DNA of 64,000 nucleotides from Bathymodiolus brooksi. Taxonomy: Eukaryota; Mollusca; Bivalvia; Mytilida; Modiolidae. The position numbers and the translations under genes are program-made. Positions 1-12,045 of this stretch are shown here, piece by piece. The notes beneath the pieces were generated by a model, which worked only from the letters and a program-made list of their open reading frames with translations, was not told the origin of the DNA and did not search any database. Position 1 is the stretch's first letter, and each line of letters begins with the position of its first letter. The stretch spans positions 16,574,028 through 16,638,027 of the forward strand of contig OY804589.1 of the NCBI GenBank assembly GCA_963680875.1. Reading direction: 5' to 3'.

Positions 1-2262
1 GCTCATACTCTCCAGAAGGGTAAGCATCTCCTGCTCGACTAGTTTGTACTAAGTATGCCCTCATTCTCTCCAGAAGGGTAAACATCTCCTGCTTGATTAC
101 TTGCTACTAGTTATGTCCTCATACTCTCCAAAAGGGTAAACACCTCCTGCTCGACTAGTTGCTACTAGTGTTGTGCTCATACTCTCCAGAAGGGTAAACA
201 TCTCCTGCTCGACTAGTTTGTACTAAGTATGCCCTTATTCTCTCCAGAAAGGTAAGCATCTCCTGCTCGACTACTTGCTACAAGTTATGTCGTCGTACTC
301 TCCAGAAGGGTAAACATCCCCTCCTTGACTAGTTGCTACTAGTTATGTCCTCATACTCTCCACAAGGGTAAACATCTCCTGCTCGATTAGTTGCTACTAG
401 TTATGTCCTTATGCTCTCCAGAAGGGTAAACATCTCCTGCTCGACTAGTTGCTACTAGGTATGTTCTCATACTCTCCAGAAGGGTAAACATCTCCTGCTC
501 AACTACTTGCTACTAGTTATGTCATCATACTCTGCCGAAGGGTAGACATCTCCTGCTCGACTAGTTGCTACTAGTTATGTCCTCATTCTCTCCAGAAGGG
601 TAAACATCTCCTGCTCGACTAGTTGCTACTAGTTATGTCCTCATACTCTCCACAAGGGTAAACAACTCCTGCTCGATTAGTTGCTACTAGTTATGTCCTT
701 ATGCTCTCCAGAAGGGTAAACATCTCCTGCTCGACTAGTTGCTACTAGGTATGTTCTCATACTCTCCAGAAGGGTAAACATCTCCTGCTCAACTACTTGC
801 TACTAGTTATGTCATCATACTCTGCAGAATAGTAGACATCTCCTGCTCGACTAGTTGCTACAAGTTATGTCCTCATTCTCTCCAGAAGGGTAAACATCTC
901 CTGCTCCACTAGTTGCTACTAGTTATGTCCTCATACTCTCCACAAGGGTAAACATCTCCTGCTCGATTAGTTGCTACTAGTTATGTCCTTATGCTCTCCA
1001 GAAGGGTAAACATCTCCTGCTCGACTAGTTGCTACTAGGTATGTTCTCATACTCTCCAGAAGGGTAAACATCTCCTGCTCAACTACTTGCTACTAGTTAT
1101 GTCATCATACTCTGCAGAAGGGTAGACATCTCCTGCTCGACTAGTTGCTACTAGTTATGTCCTAATTCTCTCCAGAAGGGTAAACATCTCCTGCTCGACT
1201 AGTTGCTACTAGTTATGTCCTCATACTCTCCACAAGGGTAAACATCTCCTGCTCGATTAGTTGCTACTAGTTATGTCCTTATGCTCCCCAGAAGGGTAAA
1301 CATCTCCTGCTCGACTAGTTGCTACTAGGTATGTTCTCATACTCTCCAGAAGGGTAAACATCTCCTGCTCAACTACTTGCTACTAGTTATGTCATCATAC
1401 TCTGCAGAAGGGTAGACATCTCCTGCTCGACTAGTTGCTACTAGCTATGTCCTCATGCTCTCCAGAAAGGTAACCATCTCCTGCTCGACTAGTTGCTACT
1501 AGTTATGTCCTCATACTCTCCAGAAGGGTAAACATCTCCTGCTCGACTAGTTGCTACTAGTGTTGTGCTCATACTCTCCAGAAGGCTAAGCATTTCCTGC
1601 TCGACTAGTTTGTAATAATTATGCCCTCATTCTCTCCAGAAGGGTAAGCATCTCCTGCTCGACTAGCTGCTGCTAGTTATGTCCACATTCTTTCCAGAAG
1701 GGTAAACCTCTCCTGCTCGACTACCTGCTATTGGTTATGTCCTCATACTCTCCAGAAGGGCAAACATCTCCTGCTCGACCAGTTGCTACTAGTTATGTCC
1801 TCGTGCTTTCCAGAAGGGTGAGCATCTCCTGCTCGACTATTTGCTACTAGTTATGCTCTCATACTCTCCAGAAGGGTAAACATCTCCTGTTCAACTAGTT
1901 GTTACTAGTTATTTCCTCATTCTCTCCAGAAGGGTAAACATCACCTCCTCGACTAGTTTCTACTAGTTATGCTCTCATACTCTCCAGAAGGGTAAACATC
2001 CCCTGTTCAACTAGTTGTTACTAGTTATTTCCTCATTCTCTCCAGAAGGGTAAACATCACCTCCTCGACTAGTTTCTACTAGTTATGTCCTCATACTCTC
2101 CAGAAGGGTAAGCATCTCCTGCTCGACTAGTTGCTACTAGTTATGTCATAATACTCTCCAGAGGGGTAAGCATCTCCTGCTTCGAATAGTTGCTACTAGT
2201 TATGTCCTCATACTCTCCAGAAGGGTAAGCATATCCTGCTTCAACTAGTTGCTACTAGTTAT
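1..2262. repeat. 58 bp minisatellite, about 39 units
   Basis: The unit contains TCTCCAGAAGGGTAAACATC and CTGCTCGACTAGTTGCTAC. A marker variant (ACTCTGC near 530, 820, 1110 and 1400) recurs every 290 bp, so 5-unit higher-order blocks exist in the middle. The array starts outside the window. A short copy with about three units is at 36627-36800. I see no gene here. Confidence 0.95.
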
Positions 2263-2467
2263 GTCATTCTTATTAAAAATCCGTTTGATAAGTCATGAAA
2301 AATGAGAGGAGGACGTGATTGTGACTTCTACAAATGGAACATATCCGTCATTATTTGTGACACAGATATTCTGTAAAGGATAAGTAGGTAATGATGGCGG
2401 CTTAAAGCGTAAGTGATTAATAAAAATATTATACTACAATTGAAAGTACAGAGTGTAAGTTTGGTAA

Positions 2468-2829
2468 TTAACAAACGCATCAGTGGTGTAATGGTTAACG
2501 TACTGGCCTTGAATGGGTTAAATGGTGAGTTCGCGCCAAATTTGTCAAACCAAAGATTATAAAATTGGAATTTGCTATCTCTACTCTAAGCACACAACAG
2601 TATAGGGTAAGAGCAATTAAAGTTGTGTTGGTTCGATTGGAATCAGAATAATGCGTCCGAGAGGAATGATATGTCTACCCGCCGACTGTGAGCTAAAACT
2701 ACAACTCAACCAAGCGGGGTTTTTTCTAGTACAAAGCTGACATAATCATTAACTCATCGAAATATAACTTCACCATGATACAGTTGAAAAATTCCTCACT
2801 TTTCAACAACAATCACTCATTAAATGTTC

Positions 2830-2872
<43 letters not shown>

Positions 2873-2875
2873 CTT
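2468..2875 (+). mobile_element. tRNA-derived SINE with (TAA)n tail
   Basis: The head has a box A-like GTGGTGTAATGGTTA and a degraded box B-like GTGAGTTCGCGCC. The body is shared with 44160-44553 (CAACCAAGCGGGG... TCTAGTACAAA). The tail is a TAA microsatellite at 2830-2872. It is absent from the matching place in copy B. Confidence 0.75.
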
Positions 2876-2879
2876 TCAT

Positions 2880-3620
2880 AAAGAAATGATGGCCTAAATA
2901 GAAAATAGAAGATCACAAAGCTAGGCCACCTGATATTCTAGTTATTTTTGTACAAGATTCGTGCATTAAGTTTAGTGTATAGCCCCTCATAAAACAAAAC
3001 TTGACATCCAAAGCTAGTACGTGTAAACTATTGTGTCAATATATTTAGAAATTTGAAAGTGTCACGTCAATCGATATAAATCAGATCACATGGCTGTGTA
3101 AACAGCTACCATGTGATCAGGTACAACAAAGGATTTTTGCATTTGATAAAACAAATAGAATAGAAAAAATCTCCTTGCGTATGATCGTTATTTTCTTCAA
3201 TTCAATCGATATTTTATTCACACGTGGAAAACACTTGAATGACTTCGTGATTTCATTAAGAGTGGAGGTTTGGGGCCACGATACTAGTTTCACCCCGAAC
3301 TATGTATTCTAGTGCCTGTATCAAGTCAGGAAAGTGAGCAGTCACATATCTGTCTAAGGGGGGTCGATATTGTCTTTGTTTCTATGATTTGTCTATTGGA
3401 TTTTTGAATATTTTTTTTTCATTTTATTACTTCAACAGCTACAAACTTTAATTGACTCTGTCTGTCTATGTTTAAGTTCTCGTTATTATTGGGTTGTCTA
3501 ATTGTATGATTTGAAAAGGATGTGCACAAGCATTAAATCATTTTTTCCTTGCTTGTTTAAACGTTTGCGATAGCGATCCTAATATTAAGATCAGAAATTG
3601 AAGGTTCCATTATCAAGTAG
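2880..3620. other. No gene seen; AT-rich flank
   Basis: AT-rich DNA with a short dispersed motif near 3270-3370 (CACCCCGAACTATG, CAAGTCAGG), which recurs near 16365-16415 and 62640-62690. No open frame is convincing. Confidence 0.6.
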
Positions 3621-3621
3621 A

Positions 3622-4080
3622 ACCCCGTCACATTATTGAGTCTGTCTCAAGCTAGAACCACGATGTCCATTGGGTTCTGTTGACAATTGAAGAGCTAAGG
3701 TTCCCTTAACATGATAAACCCCGCCACATAAATAAGTCTGTCTCAGGCTAGAACCACGATGTCCACTGGGTTCTGTTGTGACAATTGAAGAGCTAAGGTT
3801 CCCTTAACATGTTAAACCCCGCCACATAAATAAGTCTGTCTCAGGCTAGAACCACGATGTCCATTGGGGCTCTTCTGTGACAATTGAAGGATATAATGTT
3901 CCAATATATGTTAAGCCCCGCCACATTATTGAGTCTGTCTCAAGATAGAACCACGATGTCCATGGAGATTCTTTTGGGACAATTGGACGGATAAGTTTCC
4001 ATTAACATGCTAAAACCCGCCACATTATTGCCTCTGTCTCAAATTAGAACCAGGATGTCCATTGGGATTCTCTTGAAGAC
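3622..4080. repeat. 97 bp tandem repeat, about 5 units
   Basis: Units start near 3622, 3718, 3816, 3914 and 4012, with the core CTAGAACCACGATGTCCA. Copy B keeps only the last partial unit near 36824. Confidence 0.88.
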
Positions 4081-4659
4081 ATTCCTGTGTTGTGATGATT
4101 ACGGTTTGCCATGAGGAATGATTCGTTTTGTAGTGTTGATGTAAATTAGTATCGTCCATTACTGTTCTAGTCCCTGAGGGTATCATTCGCCCAGTAGTCA
4201 GTGTTTTGACACTGACATGGTTTATTAGAAATGTTTGCTATTTAAATTTACAATTTCTAAATAATGTAATTACTATTAAAAGTAAGGTTCTTCTCCCTCA
4301 GGCATAGGTGGCCTTTCCCGATTTTGGAGATCATGTTTAGGCCCTTTGGTTTACTTCCTCTCAAAACTTAAGATCTTCCGACTTTGAGCTCCCTGAAGAC
4401 GGTTATTCCAGAAACGCGTCGTGCGCACTAAATTTGATATCTACGTTTTTATTACCTTTATCGTTTTTGTTATTTTGTCATTTCTGAAGAAACGTTTGAT
4501 TACTTCAAGACGAGGCAAACACTGCATAGTTTTATTTTATTTTCTATTAATTATATCTTCATGGCTAATAGGTGACCTAGTTATGTACATGAGAGGGCTG
4601 AATCTTATTAAATAATTTATTTATCTAAATTCTAAACTTTTATGGCTGTCTAAAGCCGA

Positions 4660-4925
4660 TGCATGGATTCCCAGACTGCAGTCGATTCTTTTATGCAACA
4701 ACATTCCAGCAACACTTTTAAATGGAGTATACATCTCTCAATTGATCCGATATTCCAGAACTAGTGGGTCCGATGATGATTTCCGTCATAGAGTGTTACT
4801 GCATGACCTAGTTAATCGTCACGAAATATCTGTGTCACAAAGGACCAGGATATATTCCGTTTGTCGTAATCATAATCCAATCTGGTCCTTTCCTCAATCA
4901 TGATTTTTCAACGGGGTTTTAACAA
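4660..4925 (+). mobile_element. LINE reverse transcriptase C-terminal fragment
   Basis: Translated in frame it reads LLNGVYISQLIRYSR, then a GSDDDF-type stretch, then SVSQRTRIYSVCRNHNP. The GVYISQLIRYSR motif is typical of the end of LINE reverse transcriptase regions common in bivalves (from memory). Stops and missing upstream domains show a dead fragment. Copy B has it at 37440-37770. Confidence 0.6.
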
Positions 4926-5094
4926 GACTAACACTTGAGCCCACCCCCGGTTTTAGTGGTGTTTGTGTTGCTAGATCTTTTGTTTTCTACATAGCGCTTG
5001 GTAGATTATTGTTTGACTTTTTTGTGCCATTGTACTGTCTGTCCGTTTTCGATTTATTGCTCCCGATTACCCATTTGGTATCTTCAAATCTCAA

Positions 5095-5515
5095 AGACAC
5101 AGGTACAATCAAGAGACACTGACACCATTTGGCAACACAAGACACAGAACGAACACAAAGGGACAATCAAGAATGGACAATCAAGAGACACTGGCACCAT
5201 TGGGTACACAAGACACATGACGAAGATAAAGGGGCAATCAATAATAGACAATCAAGAAACACTGATACCATTTGGGTACACAAGACACAGAACGATGACA
5301 AAGGGACAACCAAGAGACACTGACATCATTTGGGTACACAAGACACAGGACGAAGACGCATGGATAATCAAGTATGGAAAATCAAGAGAAACTGGCACCA
5401 TTGGGTACACAAGACCCATGACGAAGACAAAGGGGCAATCAAGAATGGACAATCAAGAGATACTGACACCATTTGGGTACAGAATTCAGAGGACAAAGAC
5501 AAAGATGCAATCAAA
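5095..5515. repeat. 72 bp minisatellite, copy A
   Basis: The unit contains GACACTGACACCATTTGGGT and ACACAAGACACAGAACGAAG. Because 72 is a multiple of 3, long spurious open frames appear here. The same words occur singly, reversed, near 14470-14545, 14880-14965, 43850-44010, 44820-44960 and 61580-61890, so the array seems to have grown from a dispersed element. Confidence 0.9.
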
Positions 5516-5574
5516 AATTAAAAAAAAATTGCTTCTTGCTAAAAGAATCTCTGGTATTGCTCCCTTCTAAAATT

Positions 5575-7870
5575 TAAATGCTCGGTCCCTTGTTAACTAA
5601 CAACATATGTTTCTAAATATATCCTTTTATATCTACATTTGTCTAGCAGTAATAAAGACTTACATATCTAAAAATGGAGTAAACTCAACTTCAAAAACCA
5701 ACACTGGCATGCAAGTATTGATGAAATATCTACAATCTTATATATAGGTATTTTAAAATAGAAATGTGATCACCCAATCAAAATACACGTTATACCTGTT
5801 CCAAATCGGTGTCATTTTTATGTATTTGACTTCGTTTTAGGTTTAATAGAGTAGTGGTTTGTATTGCTGTGGTTGGTCACATCCTTGAACACTTCTATTT
5901 AATTCTTTATTTATAACATTATGACAGATCAAAGTTCTAACATGTATTTATTGTATTGATCTAGTGCACACATTCTCAGCCAATCAATAAATAAGATTAT
6001 ATTCCGATGTGATCAAGATTATCTATGAATATGTTAGTTTCGATAACTAACTATGCATAGTTCTCGAGCATCCGGTTTCAAACTTTTTTTCTCGTTTCTT
6101 TTATTTGTATATATAATCTGATTGTTTTATAGACAAGTATGTTTTATGTTTTATTTCTAAGGATCTTGTAGGTGTCTAAGTTTACTTAAATCAATCAATC
6201 AATCAATAGTTTTTTTGTGAGGTCGTGTATTCATTTTTGTAGTTATCTGTGTTGTGTTTTTTGCTTTGTTTTTGTTTGTTTTTGTTTGTTTTTGTTTGTT
6301 TTTGTTTTGTTTTTGTTTGTTTTTGCTTTTTTTCTTTTTTCTTTTGTGCTTTGTGTTTTTGTGTTTGTTTTTTTGTTTTTGTTTGTATTTTTGTGTTTGT
6401 ATTTTTGTTTTTGTATTTTTCTCTGGATTCTCCATTTTGATTACCCCTTCGATTTTCTCAAATGTTTATTTAATAAACATAGGAAACATTCCAGTGGTAT
6501 ATAATATAATTTAACATAAAAATCAACAATAAACAACCATATAAAGTAGTAACGTGTGTAATAATGTACAATCTCCAGGATAAAACATTACTGATATACA
6601 ACGAAAACTAAGTGTCAAAGATGTGTTTTAATTAGCTCTTGAACAGTAGCTTTTCCTGTTTTGAACCTATTTATAAATTACAATTTTATGGGGATTATTT
6701 CTGTGGGAAAGCATATATATACGAAAATATTACATAATACTGATAGTCAAGAGAGTTACGATCAAATGTCAATAATAAATCTGATGTTTAATTTTTAGCT
6801 TATCTAAATCTTTTTATTATTGTATCATAAATATAATAAAATTACATAACTACAAAAAGGGAAACCTTTCTGATAATTTGGAACATCATTTCAGAATATA
6901 AAATACATTTTAACACATTACATCTAATAGTTTATTAAAAACTTTCTAAATAATTTATTTTAAAATCAATGTTTATTATATTAGAGGTGCATTTATGGTG
7001 TTTAACACCACTTTCACGCCAAAGTCCCTCTAATATTTCATATTAGACAATTCTTTAAGTGTAAAACTGTCTGTAAATAATAAATCTGTTTAATATAAAA
7101 ATTCTGTTTACATATAATACTTGTCTGTTGATGCATTCCTTTTGTGTAGACCCATTTTAACAGATCGTTGTTATGAAATGAAGTGCACGCCACGATATAG
7201 ATGATAAAGTTTGCACTCAACACCAATCAATCAATAAATATATGACAAAAACAAAAAAATAATCGTTTTTCTCTATTTTCACTTCAGCATGATAACACAA
7301 TGTCTGACATTATATTAAAATGTATTGAATCACATTTCAATATGAAAGAAATATATTTGTGATTTAATATGCGTTACACAAAATGAAGCAAGCTTGACAA
7401 ACGGACTAATATTTTTTTTTCAATTTCAAACCAAAATGATCACACTCAAATTTTAGATATAATAAACAAATGCCTTGGAAAATATTGAAATAACAACGAA
7501 ATATATTGCATGATTAAATAATATTTCTAACACAATGTAATTAAATGTGTAGTACACACAATGAAGATTATAAATCCATATTAATGATGCATTGCATACA
7601 TAGCATGTCAGATTTCATGTACAGTCAAAACCTGTATATAAAAACACCCAAGGGAACCTGTCCTTTATAAGACATTGTCCTTTATATACAGGTTCAAAGT
7701 ATATACACTATTCATTAATAAGGAAAATGAGCCTGCCCTTTATAGACAGAGATGTGTTACATGTATATAGAAATGCTCTTTAAAGTAGGGTATACTGTAT
7801 TCCATTCCAATCAGATCTTATGTTTGTAGAATATAATAACAGAGATCCCTGTGGTGGCCAATACACATGC
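5575..7870. other. Unique flank and probable 3' UTR of gene A; no other gene
   Basis: Single-copy-like AT-rich DNA shared with copy B (42840-46970). It includes a T/G-rich low-complexity tract at 6205-6425 that produces hydrophobic spurious frames, and a possible AATAAA on the minus strand at 6977-6972. A paired AACCTGTATATA / TATATACAGGTT lies near 7630-7695. Confidence 0.55.
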
Positions 7871-7877
7871 TTTTAGT

Positions 7878-7917
7878 TCAAGGATAATCAGGATAATCTG
7901 GTAAGTGTATTGATGAT
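7878..7917 (-). CDS. Gene A exon 11: tail C-terminus and stop
   Basis: A strong acceptor (TTTTTGTGTGTTTCAG) precedes 1 + 39 nt encoding SSIHLPDYPDYP and a TGA at 7880-7878. The phase matches exon 10 exactly. Copy B (46977-47016) keeps the acceptor, frame and stop with one change, Leu to Ile. The protein ends in an acidic DYPDYP motif. No AATAAA lies close behind; the nearest clear one I see on the minus strand is 6977-6972, so the 3' UTR end is uncertain. Confidence 0.7.
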
Positions 7918-8149
7918 CTGAAACACACAAAAATAAATTAAATAGTATAACCGATTAAATTTTAACGATTATTTGCTGTTCAATTTGTTAGTAGTATCAC
8001 ACATTACTTTTTGTCTTAAGAATAATGGTCTTTAATCAATATATTATACCTTCCAAGCTAGTCGTCAGAATAATGCGACGGGTGTCACTAATGGAACAAG
8101 AACTAAAACCCGTCCTATGCACCCGAGTTCAATCCAGGTGTCATAGAGT

Positions 8150-8640
8150 AAACCTTCCCCCATAGTAGATTAACCCGCCCCCCCTCCCCCCGGAATATTT
8201 ACTATATAGTAAGCCTTCCCCTATGGGGGAATGTTTACTGTATAGTATTTATTCCGCATAGTAAACTTTCCTACCTACTCAAATACTGCAAAATGGCTCC
8301 ATACATTTTTTTTAACCTTTTAATCATAACCGGATATAATTAATGGTATATAACAATAAAAATTAACACGATTAAGGTGCTAAATTCCGAATCAATAGTA
8401 ATTATCCGGATTAAGGGGGAACATTTACTATATAGCAACATATCCGGGGGGGATGATTGGCTATCGATGGGGGAATGTTTGCTATATTGTAAATTTTCCC
8501 CCGGGGGAATATTTACTATATAGTAAAGTATCCGGGAGGAAGGCTTACTATATAGCAAATATTCCAAGGGGGAATGTTCACTATATAGTAAACATTCCAG
8601 GGGAAGGTTTGCTATGCGGACGGTTTACTATACGACAGCG
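8150..8640. repeat. Cluster of TATATAGTA palindromes (copy A)
   Basis: Several imperfect copies of the palindromic core GTTTACTATATAGTAAAC, joined to GGGGGAAT / ATTCCCCC arms. The clearest block is 8495-8605. Copy B has it at 47240-47700. Position is in the intron between exons 11 and 10. Confidence 0.8.
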
Positions 8641-9219
8641 GTATTTAATGGCTTCGGGTTTCTCGACCTTTAGTTTTCTGTGTAGTGATTTTTAGATCGT
8701 TGTTTATCCGTTTTCTTTTGGTCATTGTGTTTTTCGTCCCCATTCGTTTACCCAATTTTAATTACCCCTTTGATGTTTTCAAACCCTTTTAACTACGAGC
8801 ATTCATTGACCCTACTATTGTACGCTATGTATTCTGAATAATTGCTTGCTTGACAAGATGCGAAAATGCTATGTTTTTCGCAAACAATCCTTTACAGTCC
8901 CTTTTTTCTTGCCCTTCCTAATGGGGTGTGTTACTAGATATTTGAATGGTCAGATTTATTGATCATACCAACTGTGCCCATATATAGATATAGATAACAT
9001 ATCGACAAAGATAAAGATAAACAATTCCGGTCGTCATTATCTCCATTATGTAGCATAACTCTTTTGCAGCCAAAAAAAAAACAAAAAAACCCCCCAAAAT
9101 TTCGTCATTACGGTCATCACATCTTCCAAGCATCTTTTGGGACAATTTATAAATTGAGCTACACATTCTTTGGTATATTCTTTATTGACATACACTACTT
9201 ATATATTACTTAATTTTAC

Positions 9220-9281
9220 CTCTTGTATTCGTTGTACAATGGAACACTGTTTGGTCTTAGACGTGGTGTTTTGAATGCGAA
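9220..9281 (-). CDS. Gene A exon 10: cytoplasmic tail, possible alternative end
   Basis: Acceptor TTTTTACCAG, 20 codons (FAFKTPRLRPNSVPLYNEYK) plus two bases, then donor AG/GTAAAA; copy B has the better AG/GTAAGA. If unspliced, the frame reads Arg then TAA at 9218-9216, with AATAAA on the minus strand at 9186-9181, about 30 nt on. So this may be internal or an alternative terminal exon. I favour splicing to exon 11 as the main form, because exon 11 is conserved in both copies and in phase. Confidence 0.75.
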
Positions 9282-9849
9282 CTGGTAAAAAAAAAATGGA
9301 CAATTGAAATATATTATTAATAGTTTGAAGATAGCAAAGAGGTAATCATAATCCGCAATAATGATATACAAACAATACAATGGCCAAGCGAAAAAGAAGA
9401 AAATGGAAACAATAAAAGAAATGTTTAAAAACACTACACACTTAAACCCCATTAAAACCTGATATATGTGCATCTCCCAAGCCAGAACCGTTTTCTTATT
9501 TTGATGAAATTAACCATCACGGCTTAACGAAAAGCTTGAAGATACCAAAGGGATAATCAGAAGCCGTAAATTGACGGACAGACAACACAATGTCGGAAAG
9601 AAAAAAAAAGACAAAAGGACAAACAACGATCTAGAAAAATTTAAATTAAGCTTTCTTTTCATAATTTTGATTGGTTGCATTACAACATCAGATATATGTA
9701 TTATTAATCGTGTTTGGCTATTATGTTTAGGCTCTTTGATTTTCTTGCTCCGAAATACTTTTGAAAAAATTATTTGAATTTCAACTTGGAGTGTATCTGA
9801 TGAATCGACGTGTATAACACATTATATACATACGTGTTTTGTTACTTAC

Positions 9850-9933
9850 CTCCTCTGGACAAAAGGCTGTATTGTTGTAAGAACATGCACTTTTCCTGAC
9901 ATTGTCTAGTGGCAATGGGCTGTATACGTACGC
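9850..9933 (-). CDS. Gene A exon 9: cytoplasmic tail
   Basis: Acceptor ATCTTTATAG, donor GAG/GTAAGT, phase 0 on both sides, 28 residues: AYVYSPLPLDNVRKSACSY, then NNTAFCPEE. YSPL is a YxxPhi endocytic-type motif. Seven bases differ from copy B, and by my reading all seven change an amino acid. The exon is symmetric, so skipping would keep frame. Confidence 0.82.
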
Positions 9934-10509
9934 CTATAAAGATAAACAATATGAATTAGGATTAAATAAAAACGAATATATTGAATTTAGTGCACACGAC
10001 GCATTTCTAGAATAACATACACCAGGCACCTTCAAATCAAAAGATTGTACATGTTTTAGATATCTACGTTTTTGCTATTATCACTTTGTTGATGTCTCTC
10101 CTGGTGAACTCACATTTACAGTTCCTAAGTAATATAATCTATTTATTTCCCTCTTATAAGGTGACATTAACTGATTTTGGCTACTGTTTAGGTCTATTGG
10201 TTTGCTTCTTCAGAAAGACATTCAAATTAGTTAAGTTTTCAATCATTCGATTTTGAGCGTGTCCGATGAATGTCATTCCAGTAACGTGTCGTGTGCACTA
10301 AATTAAATATATACGCTTTTATTTATTTTATTTGTTTATAAATAATACAGACCTGTTCGCAAAATGCACTTATATGTGTTCATTTTGTGTGGTGTCAACT
10401 ATTCTCAGATTAAATAGTATATTGCTGTCATCTTTTTACAACAGATTGACTAAATTCCATATGAATTAGACAACATGATGTTTTGTTAATTGCCACTTTT
10501 TTGCGTGTG

Positions 10510-10838
10510 AGTTATTGTTGTTTATTGCCAAATGAGCAATGTTTCAGTTATGTCATGGAAAGAACAAGTTACATTCAATGAGATGTTATCCACTGTGTAC
10601 TAGACCATGATAAAGTGCTAGCTCATTGAAACAACAGTCAGTGGATAGACATTTCGTCGCAACACCTGAACTAATTAACTGGATTCCTGGCAAATTTGTT
10701 TTTGCCCTTACTGAATGCTGCATGCTTAGCTGAATCGTTGCAGCGACCATATTATTTAGCTTGACCCGACCGGGGCTTCGAACCACGACCTGCTGCACTC
10801 GATGCGATGGCACGCTTACCATTACACTAACAATGCAA
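10510..10838 (-). mobile_element. tRNA-derived SINE (copy A, intron 8)
   Basis: On the minus strand the head reads TAGTGTAATGGTAAGCGTG (box A-like) and GTGGTTCGAAGCCCC (box B). The body shares GTACTAGACCATGATA words with other SINEs here. It sits between exons 8 and 9. Not a functional tRNA: no complete cloverleaf or acceptor stem is visible. Confidence 0.75.
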
Positions 10839-10887
10839 TGTTTTCTCCTGTAAATACCATTGTGTTATACTAATACTAAGGACTTAC

Positions 10888-11035
10888 ATTACTTATGTTG
10901 GTATCTCCTTCTATTATTGTATATATTCTGTTGTCCTCATAAGTCTCTCTGGATTCTAAATAAATATTAGAGGGTGTATGACGTCGACCTAAATGGCCCA
11001 AGGGATGGTTGTAACCAAACGTATCATAGTCCTTC
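10888..11035 (-). CDS. Gene A exon 8: cytoplasmic tail
   Basis: Acceptor ATCTTTGCAG, donor AAT/GTAAGT, phase 2 in (completing Met) and phase 0 out. It encodes 49 residues with several tyrosines in acidic surroundings: KDYDTFGYNHPL, NIYLESRETYEDN and RIYTIIEGD. YTII fits a YxxPhi sorting motif. The 5' half is nearly identical to copy B, but the 3' half is strongly diverged. Confidence 0.85.
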
Positions 11036-11604
11036 CTGCAAAGATATCGTATTGCAATATTTTTAAAGTGTGCTTACAACCAAGGACTTTTCATTTCTAA
11101 TTAATTCATCGTGACAACGACAATACGATGGTGGTAATTTTAAATGAAAGTTTGAAAATACCAAAGAGGTAGTCAGAAGCTGTAAATCGACGAAAGCCAT
11201 GCAATGGTCAAAAGAAAAAGAACAAAAGTAAAAACAATGATCAATAAAACACTAAGCAGACAACCAAAGTTTGAGAAGCACAAATTACACAAAACACGGG
11301 GTTGCTTACAGGTTCACCAGAAAGGTGAACTAGACTTGCTCTACTATTGGCCCCTACCTTATTCAATGAGAGCCAATTGACTACTATTAATGGATTCTAC
11401 TGTCTTCACCTGTAGTTAGGTAACTACAACTAACTGATCCCTCTTTCTTCACCAGTAATCTATTAGCTACAGTCATCTAACTCTATCCTCTTCAATAATA
11501 TTCTGTTAACCAATAAGATTCTAATTGATAATTTTGTACGATCAACTAACGTACAATGTGGTTAATGAATAACAGTTGTTCTCCGAGAGCTCCATATCAT
11601 TTCA

Positions 11605-11608
11605 TGAG

Positions 11609-11646
<38 letters not shown>
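11605..11646. repeat. (TA)n microsatellite
   Basis: A run of TA dinucleotides; copy B has a shorter run near 50667-50688. The next 100 bp hold several CATACAGGG words and a small perfect hairpin, GACGCCCTGTA / TACAGGGCGTC. Confidence 0.9.
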
Positions 11647-11647
<1 letters not shown>

Positions 11648-11857
11648 TACCTCCTACACAAATGTAAGAAAATGATTGGTTTAGCGTGAACACGTGGACG
11701 CCCTGTATAACGCATACAGGGCGTCTGAGCCTCTTGTATGTTTTTCATACAGGGTTAATAAATTTCATACAGGGCTAGTAAATATTTTATAGACTCTTAA
11801 AAGTAAGAAAAAACTCAGAACTTCAAATCCAAAGGGTGGTCGGTAAGATATATTCGC

Positions 11858-11960
11858 TACACAGTGTGTTAGTGACCTAATACGTTATATACGGGGTCTC
11901 GCCCCATATGGAATTTACTGACCCCGTATATAACGTATTAGGTCACTAACACACTGTGTA
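11858..11960. repeat. Perfect 41 bp inverted repeat, 21 nt loop (copy A)
   Basis: Left arm 11858-11898, right arm 11920-11960, no mismatch by my reading. Arms contain TAATACGTTATATACGGGGT. Located in the intron between exons 8 and 7, about 86 bp beyond the end of exon 7. Confidence 0.93.
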
Positions 11961-12045
11961 ACTAATAATATATATCATACAAAAGTGTAGGAACGTGGCA
12001 ATATACATTATTTTTTACATAATATTGTTTTATGTTTATACTTAC

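Noticed and set aside
1..2262. CRISPR-like repeat-spacer array
   Set aside because: Units are contiguous, with no unique spacers and 58 bp period; the window is eukaryotic.
4998..5570. 190-codon plus-strand frame with TQDTERTQRDN-type repeats
   Set aside because: 72 bp minisatellite made from a dispersed element; unit length divisible by 3 explains the frame, and copy B breaks it differently.
6199..6514. Hydrophobic FVFVCFCLFLF-type frames and their Lys/Gln-rich antisense
   Set aside because: Low-complexity T/G-rich tract. Same artefact at 43567-43900.
10741..10838. tRNA gene suggested by box A and box B
   Set aside because: The boxes belong to a SINE head; no acceptor stem pairing is seen, and the same body is found in other SINEs here.
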